A stretch of DNA of 64,000 nucleotides, from NCBI RefSeq assembly GCF_025717605.1, contig NZ_JAJIRQ010000009.1:124001-188000 (forward strand), given 5' to 3'. Below, in pieces: positions 52,768 to 60,529 of this stretch. The number at the start of each line of letters is the position of its first letter. Within the stretch, counting starts at the first letter, position 1. The notes under the pieces were generated by a model. It did no database searches and was not told where the DNA came from. It saw only the letters and a list, made by a program, of their open reading frames with translations. This stretch comes from Paucibacter sp. TC2R-5. Lineage in GTDB: Bacteria > Pseudomonadota > Gammaproteobacteria > Burkholderiales > Burkholderiaceae_C. Both the position numbers and the translations under genes were made by a program.

Positions 52768-53090
52768 GCAAGGTCTCCCGAAAAGACGGTGAAAGCAAGC
52801 CCGGGGCCTCTCAACTGTCTCAAGCCTTAACGCTTTATTCGCACGGCATTGGGTCAGACAGGCCGGCCATTTTGCAAGCGCCGAGTAGACGGCGTCAAGC
52901 CGCAGGGGTACCGTTTTTGCCAACGGCGGCTTACTGGAGGTGATGCGGCCACTCTCACCTAGCCAGTTCCTGAAATACGAATGCGCAGAGGGGTTGCCAG
53001 CACGGTGCCCAGAGCAGTCGTCGCCATGGCAGAAGTAACTGCCATTTGACATTGCTTATCAACCAGCCTGAGGTCCGGTTTAATAGCTGG
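52768..53090. other. Intergenic region with repeat copy 3
   Basis: No gene is supported. It contains a dispersed palindromic repeat (52878-52952) and a short inverted repeat beside the VOC gene stop (53050-53092). Confidence 0.45.
52878..52952 (+). repeat. Dispersed palindromic repeat, copy 3
   Basis: The right half ACCGTTTTTGCCAACGGCGG ... TTACTGGAGGTGATGCGGCC aligns with copies 4 and 5; the left half has diverged. Confidence 0.6.
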
Positions 53091-53639
53091 TTAGGTTTCT
53101 GAGTTGACACGGCCGAAGTTTCGTTGCCATTGCTCTACGGTCATAAACGAAGGGTCAGCGCGGCAGTTGGCTTCAGTCTCCGAGAGGAGTTCGGCATCCG
53201 ACTTTGAAAGGTCTAGTGGGTCTCCATGCGGTTGAGAGACATAGAAGGGGGTTTCAAAGTAGACCTCCACTGTATTTCCCTCGGGATCGTTGAAGTACAG
53301 AGACAGCGCGTTTCCGTGGTTCAGTGTGATCAACTTTGTGGCGCCGACTCCTGGTGACGCGGCTCCGATTCGACGTAAATCATCGATGGCCTCTGCCCTG
53401 AAGGACAGTTGCATTACCGTGCTGAAAGTCGCCTCTGGTGGACGGCCCGATGAAATCACCAACTGATGATGATGACTAGGGTGAGCACTCATGAAGACGA
53501 GGTCGTTCTTGAACGTTCGCCCGCAGCCTCTGTCCGTTACCCGCAAGTTGAATAGCTCAGAGTAGAAGCGAACCATCCGTTCGACGTCTCGGGCGTAGAT
53601 GCCTACGTGCGACAGCATAGGTGCGTTGTGGGCGCTCAT
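53091..53639 (-). CDS. VOC-family (glyoxalase/extradiol dioxygenase-like) protein
   Basis: 182 aa. One vicinal-oxygen-chelate module with paired beta-alpha-beta-beta-beta units: MLSHVGIYARDVERMVRFYSELFNLRVTDRG (metal His in SHVGI) and ITLNHGNALSLYFNDPEGNTVEVYFETPF (Glu in EVYFET). Resembles catechol 2,3-dioxygenase-like proteins of unknown substrate. The stop codon overlaps an ACCTAAC sequence that fits an attC end. Isolated gene in the accessory region. Confidence 0.85.
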   Translation of the reverse strand: MSAHNAPMLSHVGIYARDVERMVRFYSELFNLRVTDRGCGRTFKNDLVFMSAHPSHHHQLVISSGRPPEATFSTVMQLSFRAEAIDDLRRIGAASPGVGATKLITLNHGNALSLYFNDPEGNTVEVYFETPFYVSQPHGDPLDLSKSDAELLSETEANCRADPSFMTVEQWQRNFGRVNSET

Positions 53640-53699
53640 GTTGGTTCTTTTGGATGTACGGGCCGCTAGGCCAAATTACAGGCATCGAACCGTAGTATG

Positions 53700-53804
53700 C
53701 CGCAGGGCGGCGTGGATAAACACTGACGCCCGCGCCAAACGGCTTCTCTGCAAAAGTCCACAAATGCTTGAAACACCCTTGACGGCCGCCAATATCGGAA
53801 GCCC
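53700..53804 (-). repeat. Second dispersed repeat, copy B
   Basis: The block CGCAGGGCGGCGTGGAT (from 53701) and the block CTTGACGGCCGCC (from 53779) repeat the arrangement at 51871-52028. Confidence 0.55.
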
Positions 53805-53918
53805 CAAAATCAAGGCAGACTGGGCAGTGCAGGTGAACGGCAGCATCGGGCACTGAGTCCCCACGCACCCACAGGCCCTCGAAAAGCCCGGCATGCGCCA
53901 GGTCGGCAGTTCGAACTT

Positions 53919-53990
53919 GCGCCGCATAGCTGACCTTCGGTTCGCCGACCGTTTTGGTCAAGGTCAGCTTGCTGGCGATGATGCGGCCTC
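53919..53990 (+). repeat. Dispersed palindromic repeat, copy 4 (best palindrome)
   Basis: Nested inverted repeats: GCCGCAT (53921-53927) with ATGCGGC (53981-53987), and the exact 10-bp pair AGCTGACCTT (53928-53937) with AAGGTCAGCT (53960-53969). Inside is GACCGTTTTGGTC. Confidence 0.75.
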
Positions 53991-54171
53991 TCGTTCCAGG
54001 CCTGCTAACCTTTTAATGACTTACCGCTTTGCCTAGCCTGCTGCATAACAGTTAGCGTTTATCTGCCGCGGCACGACTACGAACACCGTGCGCCGAACCC
54101 TCGCGCTGTTCCTGTGCGAGACTTGCAATTGCTCGTAGGCTCCTCAGATCCCTTCTACTCACGGGGTAATC

Positions 54172-54840
54172 ATGAAACAGTGGCTCAAGAACAACCGCGG
54201 CTTTCTGGTCTTCCTAATCTGCTTCGGTTTCTTCCGTACGGCAATTGCCGACTGGAACCCGATCCCGTCAGGTTCCATGCGGCCAACCATACTTGAGGGC
54301 GACGTGGTATTTGTGAACCGCCTTGCCTACGATCTGAAAATCCCACTCACCGATCTCTCTGTCGCAGAGCTCGGTAACCCGCAACGCGGGGAGATCGTGA
54401 CGTTCAAGTCACCGAAAGACGGTACAAGGTTGATAAAGCGGCTTGTCGCAATACCTGGCGACATCATTGAGATGCGAGATGAGATTCTCTTCATCAACGG
54501 CAGCGCCGCCGAGTACACCAACGTTACTATCGTCAGCGAGCCCGTAGGTTATGGCTTCAACCTTCAGGCCGCACGCGCTACCGAGCGCGTTGCCGGCAGC
54601 AGTCGCGCTGTGCAGTTTCTGCCTCGCGTTGGCAGCAAGAAGTCCTTCGGACCAATGACGGTTCCCATGGAACAGTACTTCATGCTCGGCGATAACCGGG
54701 ACAACAGCGAAGACTCTCGCTTCATCGGATTTGTGCAGCGCGCCTCACTCATCGGCCGCGCCGAGCGCGTTTTAGTCTCTGCGGATATCAAGGGCAACTG
54801 GCTACCACGCATAGAACGCACGGTGGCGCCGCTCCAGTGA
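54172..54840 (+). CDS. lepB: Signal peptidase I, accessory copy
   Basis: 222 aa. One N-terminal hydrophobic segment (GFLVFLICFGFFRTAI), then the catalytic Ser35 in PSGSMRPT and Lys89 in RLIKRLVAIPGD, and the C-terminal signature GDNRDNSEDSR. It cleaves secretory signal peptides on the periplasmic side of the inner membrane. Shorter than housekeeping LepB (about 320 aa, two TM). It is not linked to lepA/rnc. It lies between oppositely oriented copies of the palindromic repeat (53919 and 54841), whose second copy abuts its stop codon. Possibly horizontally acquired. Confidence 0.9.
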   Translation: MKQWLKNNRGFLVFLICFGFFRTAIADWNPIPSGSMRPTILEGDVVFVNRLAYDLKIPLTDLSVAELGNPQRGEIVTFKSPKDGTRLIKRLVAIPGDIIEMRDEILFINGSAAEYTNVTIVSEPVGYGFNLQAARATERVAGSSRAVQFLPRVGSKKSFGPMTVPMEQYFMLGDNRDNSEDSRFIGFVQRASLIGRAERVLVSADIKGNWLPRIERTVAPLQ

Positions 54841-54910
54841 GGCCGCATCGGCGCCAGTAAGTCGCGGTTGACCAAAACGGTCGGCGAACCGAACGTCAGC
54901 TGTGCGGCGC
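54841..54910 (-). repeat. Dispersed palindromic repeat, copy 5
   Basis: Inverted relative to copy 4. On the minus strand it reads GCGCCGCACAGCTGACG ... ACCGTTTTGGTCAACC ... GATGCGGCC. It begins on the base after the lepB stop codon. Confidence 0.75.
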
Positions 54911-55043
54911 TTGTTCGTGCCGTCGACCAAGTGCAGGCCGGCAAAATTTCAGAGGCAATGACTCCTTGGCAACTCGGTGTCCGATGTAGTCATACGGGAT
55001 TGGGGCCGGCGGCGAGTTGCCAGCAGTACCGCTCTTGCCCGCC

Positions 55044-55070
55044 TAAAAAAACCGGCCACTTGAGCCGGTT
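55044..55070 (-). terminator. Rho-independent terminator of the PEP-CTERM gene
   Basis: On the minus strand AACCGGC (55070-55064), a 7-base loop, GCCGGTT (55056-55050), then a run of T (to 55044). It lies about 30 bp after the PEP-CTERM stop codon. Confidence 0.85.
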
Positions 55071-55101
55071 CTTTCGAAAGGCCTAAGTCAATCGATTACT
55101 G

Positions 55102-55674
55102 CTACTTGCTGCTGCGGCCGCGAGCAACTAAGCCCATGAGGCCCAGACCAGCGAGGAGCATTGCATAGCTTTGTGGCTCGGGCACTGCGGCGATGCTGAA
55201 TTCCCCGATTGAATAGTAGTCGAAGGGGTAGGCATGAGGGATTAATGCCACTTCACTAAAATATACAAAAGACCTATTCACCTCAGGCCCTCCCGCCCTG
55301 GACATGAAACCGAATTCTCTGTTGGGGGCATAGTAATCAGCGCTCCACCCCGTGTATCCTCGCGGCTGATGCAGGGTATTGCTCAACAGAGCAAAAGAGT
55401 CAGCCGCTGTACCGACGGAAATCACGCCTCGTTTTGAAGATAGTCGTGGATTGTTCGAACTCGCTGTCAAATCAAACGTGACCCCATCCCATACCAGAGT
55501 GAATGCACTGAAGCCGACTCCGGCGTCGTAGGTGAAGGTTCCCGCCGTTGGCGCAAGTGAACCCTCCGTGACATTGAATTTGATTGCGTAAGTCTGTGGC
55601 GCAGCCTCAGCTGCAAACGGGGCGATCAACAGCGAAGCCGTAACAGCCACTAGAGCACGAGAAAAAACGGACAT
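55102..55674 (-). CDS. PEP-CTERM sorting-domain protein
   Basis: 190 aa. A signal peptide (ALVAVTASLLIAPFAAEA) and a C-terminal sorting signal, VPEPQSYAMLLAGLGLMGLVARGRSSK (PEP motif, TM helix, basic tail). It is exported, processed by an exosortase (encoded elsewhere) and delivered to the surface or exopolysaccharide. The beta-rich middle has no recognised domain. Single gene with its own terminator. Confidence 0.88.
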   Translation of the reverse strand: MSVFSRALVAVTASLLIAPFAAEAAPQTYAIKFNVTEGSLAPTAGTFTYDAGVGFSAFTLVWDGVTFDLTASSNNPRLSSKRGVISVGTAADSFALLSNTLHQPRGYTGWSADYYAPNREFGFMSRAGGPEVNRSFVYFSEVALIPHAYPFDYYSIGEFSIAAVPEPQSYAMLLAGLGLMGLVARGRSSK

Positions 55675-56528
55675 GAAACTTTCCCTTTACATTCAGCACT
55701 GGAACATCTTGATTGCGTGCCCTCTCCCCGGTGCGACTTGAGCAAGCCCTTGCCTGAGGCAATTGCGAAGGTTGCCTTCAAGTGAGAACATGTCCGGAGC
55801 GCCGCTTTGCATCGCAATCCAGGGTCCCCTTAAGCCCCGTGCACAGTGTCTACGGATCTGGCTTCCGCGTTGGCGACAAAACGCGACAAATCATGACAAG
55901 GCTGTCGCATTTGCTGTGGCAATGGCAGCCTAGGCTATGCGCAATAGGCCTGACATCCGGTAGCCATTTGAAGCTCAGTTTCAGGTCGAAGCAAAGACCG
56001 CGTTTTTGCATCTGGAAGCCGTACGATGACGCTGAGATGATCCACACCGGGATCAGCCGGGCGAAGATGAACTTAGTGATCTTCGACTCTTCGGCATGTA
56101 GGCTTCGTTCGGTCTTCCGCAGGCATAGGACGGTGGTCGAGGAGTCGCACACCTACTGAGCATGCCTGTCATCGCCTCACCCTGCGGACGTCTTGCTTGA
56201 ATGGCTTCAGTGGGTCAGTCAAAATGGGTCGGGCTATGTCCGGTATGGGCACCGTGCTGGCGCCACCCACTGCGCCTCCGAATGACAGCAGCCGACCTGG
56301 AGCGTGAGGCCGCAACATCGCTGCAGACCCGCCATCTGCATCCGGCCCTGCCAATGCAATGGCCTCCAGGACTTGCAGCGCAAGGGGGGCGGCGGCCCCC
56401 GTTTGCCGGTCTTTGTATTTTTTGGCCAATGCCTACTTGCTGAATCAAGGCACGTTGACACTCCTTAGAAATCACGCGCTGCCTAACGAAAATCTTGTTG
56501 TTTGCTAGATCGCGTCATGCCGACCGAC
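55675..56528. other. Long non-coding or decayed region
   Basis: 854 bp. Opposing open frames (55782-56159 plus, 55850-56152 minus) have no recognisable features. A fragment of the palindromic repeat flank (GAGCGTGAGGCCGCAACATC, near 56299-56322) is present. I see no intact gene. Confidence 0.45.
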
Positions 56529-57413
56529 TCACCAACTGCTGGTGGCAGCAGCGCTTGCGGCAGGTGCTGCGGGCGGGGCGGTTCTACTTTGCAAAGCTGG
56601 CTCTGCAGAGCTGCTGTCCGTCAATGCAGTGCTTGCAGGCCTTGGTGCATGCAGCGTGGCGCCGCTGGCTAAGTAGGTGGCTGCTGCGGCCACTGCCAAA
56701 GCCAGACTGAAGCTTGCCAGGCTCGCCAGCGCGCTGCGCGGCGCAGCGGCTTGGGCTTGCAGATTCTTGCTGCGCACCTGCTTGATGCCGCTCAGCATCG
56801 GCCCGACAAGATTGTCTTTCTTCAGCAGGCCGTGCAGCGCGATCGCGGCGATGTGCAAGCCGATCAAGACGAACAAGGCATTGGACATTTGATGGTGCAG
56901 TCCGGTCAGGCGCAGCGAGGTTTCTTCGCTGACCAAGGCGGCCAGCGGGCCGCTGAAGGCAATCTCGTCATAGCCGAGCAGACCGGTCACGGCTTGGGCC
57001 GCAAGCAAGCCCAGCAAAGCCAGCACCGACAGCGCGCCCAGCGGGTTGTGGCCCAAACCCTGCCAGCGCCCTTGCAGATAGGCCAGCAAGCGCTGCGGAC
57101 TGGGCACAAAGTTGCGAAAGCGCGCGTGCCGGTTGCCGACGAAACCCCAGACCAGGCGGAAAGTCAGCAAACCGACGATGCTTAAGCCCGCTTGGCCATG
57201 CAAGTCCATCCAGTTGCCGCCGATCAGGCCGGTGGTGATCGCCACTGCTACGGCCAGCAAAAGCGACCAATGAAAGAGGCGTGTTGGCAAATCCCACAAG
57301 CGCACGGCCACTGCGGGCCTGACTTCAAGCGGCTGGGCGGCCTCTGGCTTGTGCGCAGATTGGGCCGGCTGCGCGGCCAGCACTTCAGAAAAGTAGGGAG
57401 AATCGGCGTTCAT
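56529..57413 (-). CDS. Cytochrome b561-type membrane cytochrome
   Basis: 294 aa. After a short polar N-terminus, VRLWDLPTRLFHWSLLLAVAVAITTGL starts the first of four TM helices of the b-type cytochrome family. Haem-binding His residues are in FHW, DLHGQ, LHHQMSN and GLHIAAIALHG. The last 90 residues add another helix and an Ala/Pro/Ser tail. It may pass electrons between the quinone pool and a periplasmic partner. Last gene of the sulfate-binding/TonB operon; a CTGGGC repeat separates it from the rhodanese-like gene. Confidence 0.88.
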   Translation of the reverse strand: MNADSPYFSEVLAAQPAQSAHKPEAAQPLEVRPAVAVRLWDLPTRLFHWSLLLAVAVAITTGLIGGNWMDLHGQAGLSIVGLLTFRLVWGFVGNRHARFRNFVPSPQRLLAYLQGRWQGLGHNPLGALSVLALLGLLAAQAVTGLLGYDEIAFSGPLAALVSEETSLRLTGLHHQMSNALFVLIGLHIAAIALHGLLKKDNLVGPMLSGIKQVRSKNLQAQAAAPRSALASLASFSLALAVAAAATYLASGATLHAPRPASTALTDSSSAEPALQSRTAPPAAPAASAAATSSW

Positions 57414-57449
57414 AGAGACGATAGCGTGCGGCCAGACCCGCAGGATTCT

Positions 57450-57478
57450 CCTGGGCCTGGGCCTGGGCCTGGGCCTGG
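57450..57478. repeat. CTGGGC hexamer repeat
   Basis: Four complete CTGGGC units plus a partial unit lie in the 66-bp gap between the rhodanese-like and cytochrome genes. Prone to slippage; may affect coupling of the two genes. Confidence 0.85.
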
Positions 57479-57479
57479 T

Positions 57480-58010
57480 TTACTTGGGGCTGGCGACTGC
57501 GGCCACTGCGGCTACGGGTGCTGCAGCGGTGGCTGCTGCATTGGCAGCAACGCGCGGCGGTGGCGGTGTAATCTTCACCACGGCCTTGCCGCCTTCTTGC
57601 TCATAGTCCTCCGAGCCGGTGGCACCCACGACATTGAAGCCTTTTGAGCTCAGCAAGTCACCGGTGGCGCCGGCACGCTGCGCATGGTTGGAGACGGTGA
57701 TGATGGCGCGGTCCTTGGGCAAATAAGCCAGGTGCTTTTCAACATCCTTGTTCTGGATGTTCAGGTAAACCGGGAAGCTGCCGTACTTGATCAGTTCGTC
57801 GGGGCGCCGCACATCAAGGACGACGATCTTGTCGGGCTGGCTCAAGAGCTGATCCACATCATCTTTGTTCAGATGCTTGGTCTTGTATTTCCAAACCGCC
57901 GGGGCGGCATTGGCGGCTGGAGCAGCCTGGTTCTGCGCAAAACTCAAGGTCGCGCCAAGGCTAAGCGCCAAACCGAGCGCCAAGGTGGTCAAGGAAATTG
58001 ATTTCTTCAT
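57480..58010 (-). CDS. Periplasmic rhodanese-like protein lacking the catalytic Cys
   Basis: 176 aa with a signal peptide (LTTLALGLALSLGATLSFAQ). A rhodanese-fold region (about 45-140; IVVLDVRRPDELIKYGSFP ... ITVSNHAQRAGATGDLLSSKGFNVVGATG) is followed by an Ala/Pro tail. The position of the catalytic Cys is Ser107 (SNHAQRA), so sulfurtransfer is not expected; anion binding is possible. The mature protein has no Cys or Met. Within the operon it lies 38 bp after tonB. Confidence 0.85.
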   Translation of the reverse strand: MKKSISLTTLALGLALSLGATLSFAQNQAAPAANAAPAVWKYKTKHLNKDDVDQLLSQPDKIVVLDVRRPDELIKYGSFPVYLNIQNKDVEKHLAYLPKDRAIITVSNHAQRAGATGDLLSSKGFNVVGATGSEDYEQEGGKAVVKITPPPPRVAANAAATAAAPVAAVAAVASPK

Positions 58011-58048
58011 TTTCTTTTCCGTTCTAATTACGAGTTACTTGTGTTTGA

Positions 58049-58741
58049 TCACTTGCGGAAGTTCACTGGCAGCAGCACCTGCACTTCTTCCGCGCCACTG
58101 ACGTTGCAGCGCAGCCGCTTGGCGGCGTTTTGCACGTACTTGAAATACTCCGGCGGGCCGCTGACTTGCGACACGTCAACGATCTGGTTGCCGCGAATCT
58201 TCAGCAAGGTGGTGACGGTGCCGGTGATGCCGACGCGGTCAAACACATCTTCCAGGTGCTGCGCCAGCACGTTCTGATAGCCCGGGCAGGCGGCCGAAAT
58301 TTCTTGTTTGATGACGGCCGGCTTGGGCGGTGGGGCAGGTGGTGCGGCGATCACCGGCGGGGCAATCTCCACCGGCGCGCGCGGTGCTTCAGACTGCACC
58401 TGGGTGATCACCGGTGCCGGCGGCGTCACCGTGGGCGTGACTTCGGCCTGCGGCACGTAGGAAGGCGGCGGCGTTTGCTGCTTGACGACTTCCTTGAGCT
58501 TGACCACCTTGGGCGGCGGAGGAGGTGGCGGCGGGGCCTCCTGAATCACCGACATCTCGATCGGCTTTTTGATGATCTCGATGGCTTTCTTGGCCAAGCC
58601 TGAGGCCAAGGCCCAGGCGAGCAGCACATGCAGGCCCAGCACGATGATCAGGCCCGGTCCCCGCTTGGTGCCCGGTGTGCGCAGCTGCGGTGTGCTGCTC
58701 TGGAACGGAAAACCGCCTTGGGGTGGAAATACTGCACTCAT
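58049..58741 (-). CDS. tonB: TonB energy-transducing protein
   Basis: 230 aa from ATG 58741. N-terminal TM anchor (GLIIVLGLHVLLAWALASGLA), Pro-rich spacer (APPPPPPPPKVVKLKEVV ... VTPPAPVI) and the C-terminal TonB domain (GITGTVTTLLKIRGNQIVDVSQVSGPPEYFKYVQNAAKRLRCNV). It couples the proton-motive force to outer-membrane receptors. Downstream of exbB-exbD-exbD with 13-bp spacing. Its linkage to a sulfate-binding protein suggests a dedicated receptor for organosulfur or sulfate esters. Confidence 0.92.
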   Translation of the reverse strand: MSAVFPPQGGFPFQSSTPQLRTPGTKRGPGLIIVLGLHVLLAWALASGLAKKAIEIIKKPIEMSVIQEAPPPPPPPPKVVKLKEVVKQQTPPPSYVPQAEVTPTVTPPAPVITQVQSEAPRAPVEIAPPVIAAPPAPPPKPAVIKQEISAACPGYQNVLAQHLEDVFDRVGITGTVTTLLKIRGNQIVDVSQVSGPPEYFKYVQNAAKRLRCNVSGAEEVQVLLPVNFRK

Positions 58742-58754
58742 GATCAATAAGTCC

Positions 58755-59216
58755 TCAGTTGTCGATGAATTGCTCGCTGCCGATCACGCCGAGCTTTTGC
58801 AAGCCGGCTTGATTGATCGCCACCATCACCTCGGCGAAGGTGTTGTACTTGGCTTCCTTGTTGGGGCGCAGATGCACTTCCGGCTGCACCGCCTGATGCG
58901 CAGCGGCCTGCAGCTTGGCTTGCAGCACCTGGCGCCCGCCGCTGCCGCTGCCGGCCACTTCGTCGATCGCCTCACCGTTCCAGAAGACGGTGCTGCGCTC
59001 GTCGATGTCGATCTTGACCACTTCGGGCCTGACCTCCGCCGGTGGTGGCGGGCTGCCCACCGGCAGGTTCAGATTGACGGCGTGCAGCTGTATCGGGATG
59101 GTGATGATCAGCATCACCAAGAGCACCAGCATCACGTCGATCAGCGGCGTGGTGTTGATGTCGATGATGATGTCGGGGTCGCCCTTGCGGCGAGCTTGAT
59201 GAATATGCATGCCCAT
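58755..59216 (-). CDS. exbD: ExbD/TolR-family protein 2
   Basis: 153 aa from ATG 59216. DIIIDINTTPLIDVMLVLLVMLIITIPI is the single TM helix with the essential Asp (PLIDV). The periplasmic domain ends AEVMVAINQAGLQKLGVIGSEQF. It is the second of two tandem ExbD genes, with different sequences and 22-bp spacing, which may form a heteromeric ExbD. Confidence 0.92.
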   Translation of the reverse strand: MGMHIHQARRKGDPDIIIDINTTPLIDVMLVLLVMLIITIPIQLHAVNLNLPVGSPPPPAEVRPEVVKIDIDERSTVFWNGEAIDEVAGSGSGGRQVLQAKLQAAAHQAVQPEVHLRPNKEAKYNTFAEVMVAINQAGLQKLGVIGSEQFIDN

Positions 59217-59238
59217 GGCTTGTCCTCGGCGGCTTGTT

Positions 59239-59664
59239 TCAACCGCGCGGTGGTGGTTCGGTGATGAAGCCGACTTTGGCGATGCCGGCGCGCTGGCAGG
59301 CATAGACGATCTTGCCCACCGCGTTGTACTTGGCATCCAGGTCGGCGCGGATGTGCACCTCGGGTTGCGGGTCTTGCACCGCGACCTTCTTCAGACGCTC
59401 GACCAGCGCCTCGGTGCCGGCGACGCGCGCATCGAACCAGTACAAGCCGCCTTGCGGATCCACGCTGATGACGATGTTGTCGGGCTTGCTTTCGCGCACC
59501 TCGTTGCGTTCCTTGGGCAGCGTCACCGGCACCGAGTAATTGACTACCGGAATGGTGATCAGAAAGATGATCAAGAGCACCAACATCACGTCAACCAATG
59601 GCGTGGTGTTGATGGCCGAAACCACCTCGTCTGCGGCCGCCAGGCGGCGCGATTTCTTGGCCAT
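59239..59664 (-). CDS. exbD: ExbD/TolR-family protein 1
   Basis: 141 aa from ATG 59664. SAINTTPLVDVMLVLLIIFLITIPV contains the TM helix and the proton-carrying Asp. The periplasmic domain ends GKIVYACQRAGIAKVGFITEPP. Directly follows exbB (37 bp). Confidence 0.92.
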   Translation of the reverse strand: MAKKSRRLAAADEVVSAINTTPLVDVMLVLLIIFLITIPVVNYSVPVTLPKERNEVRESKPDNIVISVDPQGGLYWFDARVAGTEALVERLKKVAVQDPQPEVHIRADLDAKYNAVGKIVYACQRAGIAKVGFITEPPPRG

Positions 59665-59701
59665 GTTTTGTCTGCTCCTGAGCTGTGGGCTATGCCGGTC
59701 T

Positions 59702-60463
59702 TCAGTGACCGGACTGCGCCAGCAGCGCGGTGTGCAGGTCATCGCCGAAGCTCTGCACTTCGTCGATGGCGGCCTTGTTGCGCCGCGCAAGCCAGTTGTA
59801 GCCCAGCAGCGCCGGCACGGCCACGGCCAGACCGATGGCGGTCATGATCAAGGCTTCACCGACCGGGCCGGCCACCTTGTCGATCGAGGCCTGGCCGGCC
59901 ACGCCGATGGCGGTCAGCGCGTGGTAAATGCCCCAGACCGTGCCGAACAAGCCGACGAAAGGTGCAGTCGAGCTGACCGCAGCCAGGAAGGCCAGGCCTT
60001 GCTGCTGAGCGCCTTGCACCTTTTCGACGGCGCGCTCGATCGACAGCGTCACCCAGTCATGCAGGCCGATATGCTTTTGCAGCTTGGTGTGCTTGCCGCT
60101 GGCGTCCAGGCCGGCCTCGGCCAGATAGCGGAAGGGGCTGTCCTTGCCCAGACCCTCGGCGCCTTCGCGCACCGTCGGCGCGGCCCAGAATTTGTCCTTT
60201 GCGTCGCGGCTTTGGCGCACGATCTTGGCTTGCTGCAGCAGCTTGGTGATCAGGATGTACCAGCTGCCAATGCTCATGACAGCCAGGATCAGCAGCACGG
60301 TCTTGGTGACCAGGTCGCTCTGGGCCCACAGTGCGCCAACGCCGTAGGGGTTGTCGACACTGACCGTTTCCGGCTGCGCAAACGCCATACCAAGGCCGCA
60401 CAGCAGCATCAGTCCGGCGCTCAGATTGCGCGCGATATGAGAGTTATCTTTTTTCGTGTTCAT
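59702..60463 (-). CDS. exbB: ExbB/MotA/TolQ proton-channel protein
   Basis: 253 aa. Three TM helices: VTKTVLLILAVMSIGSWYILI, then FLAAVSSTAPFVGLFGTVWGIYHAL and EALIMTAIGLAVAVPALLGYNWLARR. The latter two are the ExbB signature. An extra N-terminal hydrophobic segment (LSAGLMLLCGLGMAFAQ) looks like a signal peptide. It starts 66 bp after the sulfate-binding protein stop; same operon. Confidence 0.93.
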   Translation of the reverse strand: MNTKKDNSHIARNLSAGLMLLCGLGMAFAQPETVSVDNPYGVGALWAQSDLVTKTVLLILAVMSIGSWYILITKLLQQAKIVRQSRDAKDKFWAAPTVREGAEGLGKDSPFRYLAEAGLDASGKHTKLQKHIGLHDWVTLSIERAVEKVQGAQQQGLAFLAAVSSTAPFVGLFGTVWGIYHALTAIGVAGQASIDKVAGPVGEALIMTAIGLAVAVPALLGYNWLARRNKAAIDEVQSFGDDLHTALLAQSGH

Positions 60464-60529
60464 AGCTTTGATGATTTGTTGTGCGCCTAGGTGTTGGTGC
60501 TGTTGGCGGTGGCTTGCTGGCCTGTTCTC

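Larger units (their letters stand above)
53640..54171. other. Repeat-rich intergenic region
   Basis: Holds the second dispersed repeat (copy B, 53700-53804) and copy 4 of the palindromic repeat. A 134-codon minus-strand frame crossing it (53557-53961) is a translation of these repeats rather than a gene. Confidence 0.5.

Noticed and set aside
53557-53961. 134-codon minus-strand frame overlapping the VOC gene start
   Set aside because: It translates the two dispersed repeats and has no ribosome binding site; similar peptides arise from the other repeat copies.
55782-56159. Opposing open frames in the 55.7-56.2 kb gap
   Set aside because: Both strands are open over the same bases with no family features; cannot be supported as genes.
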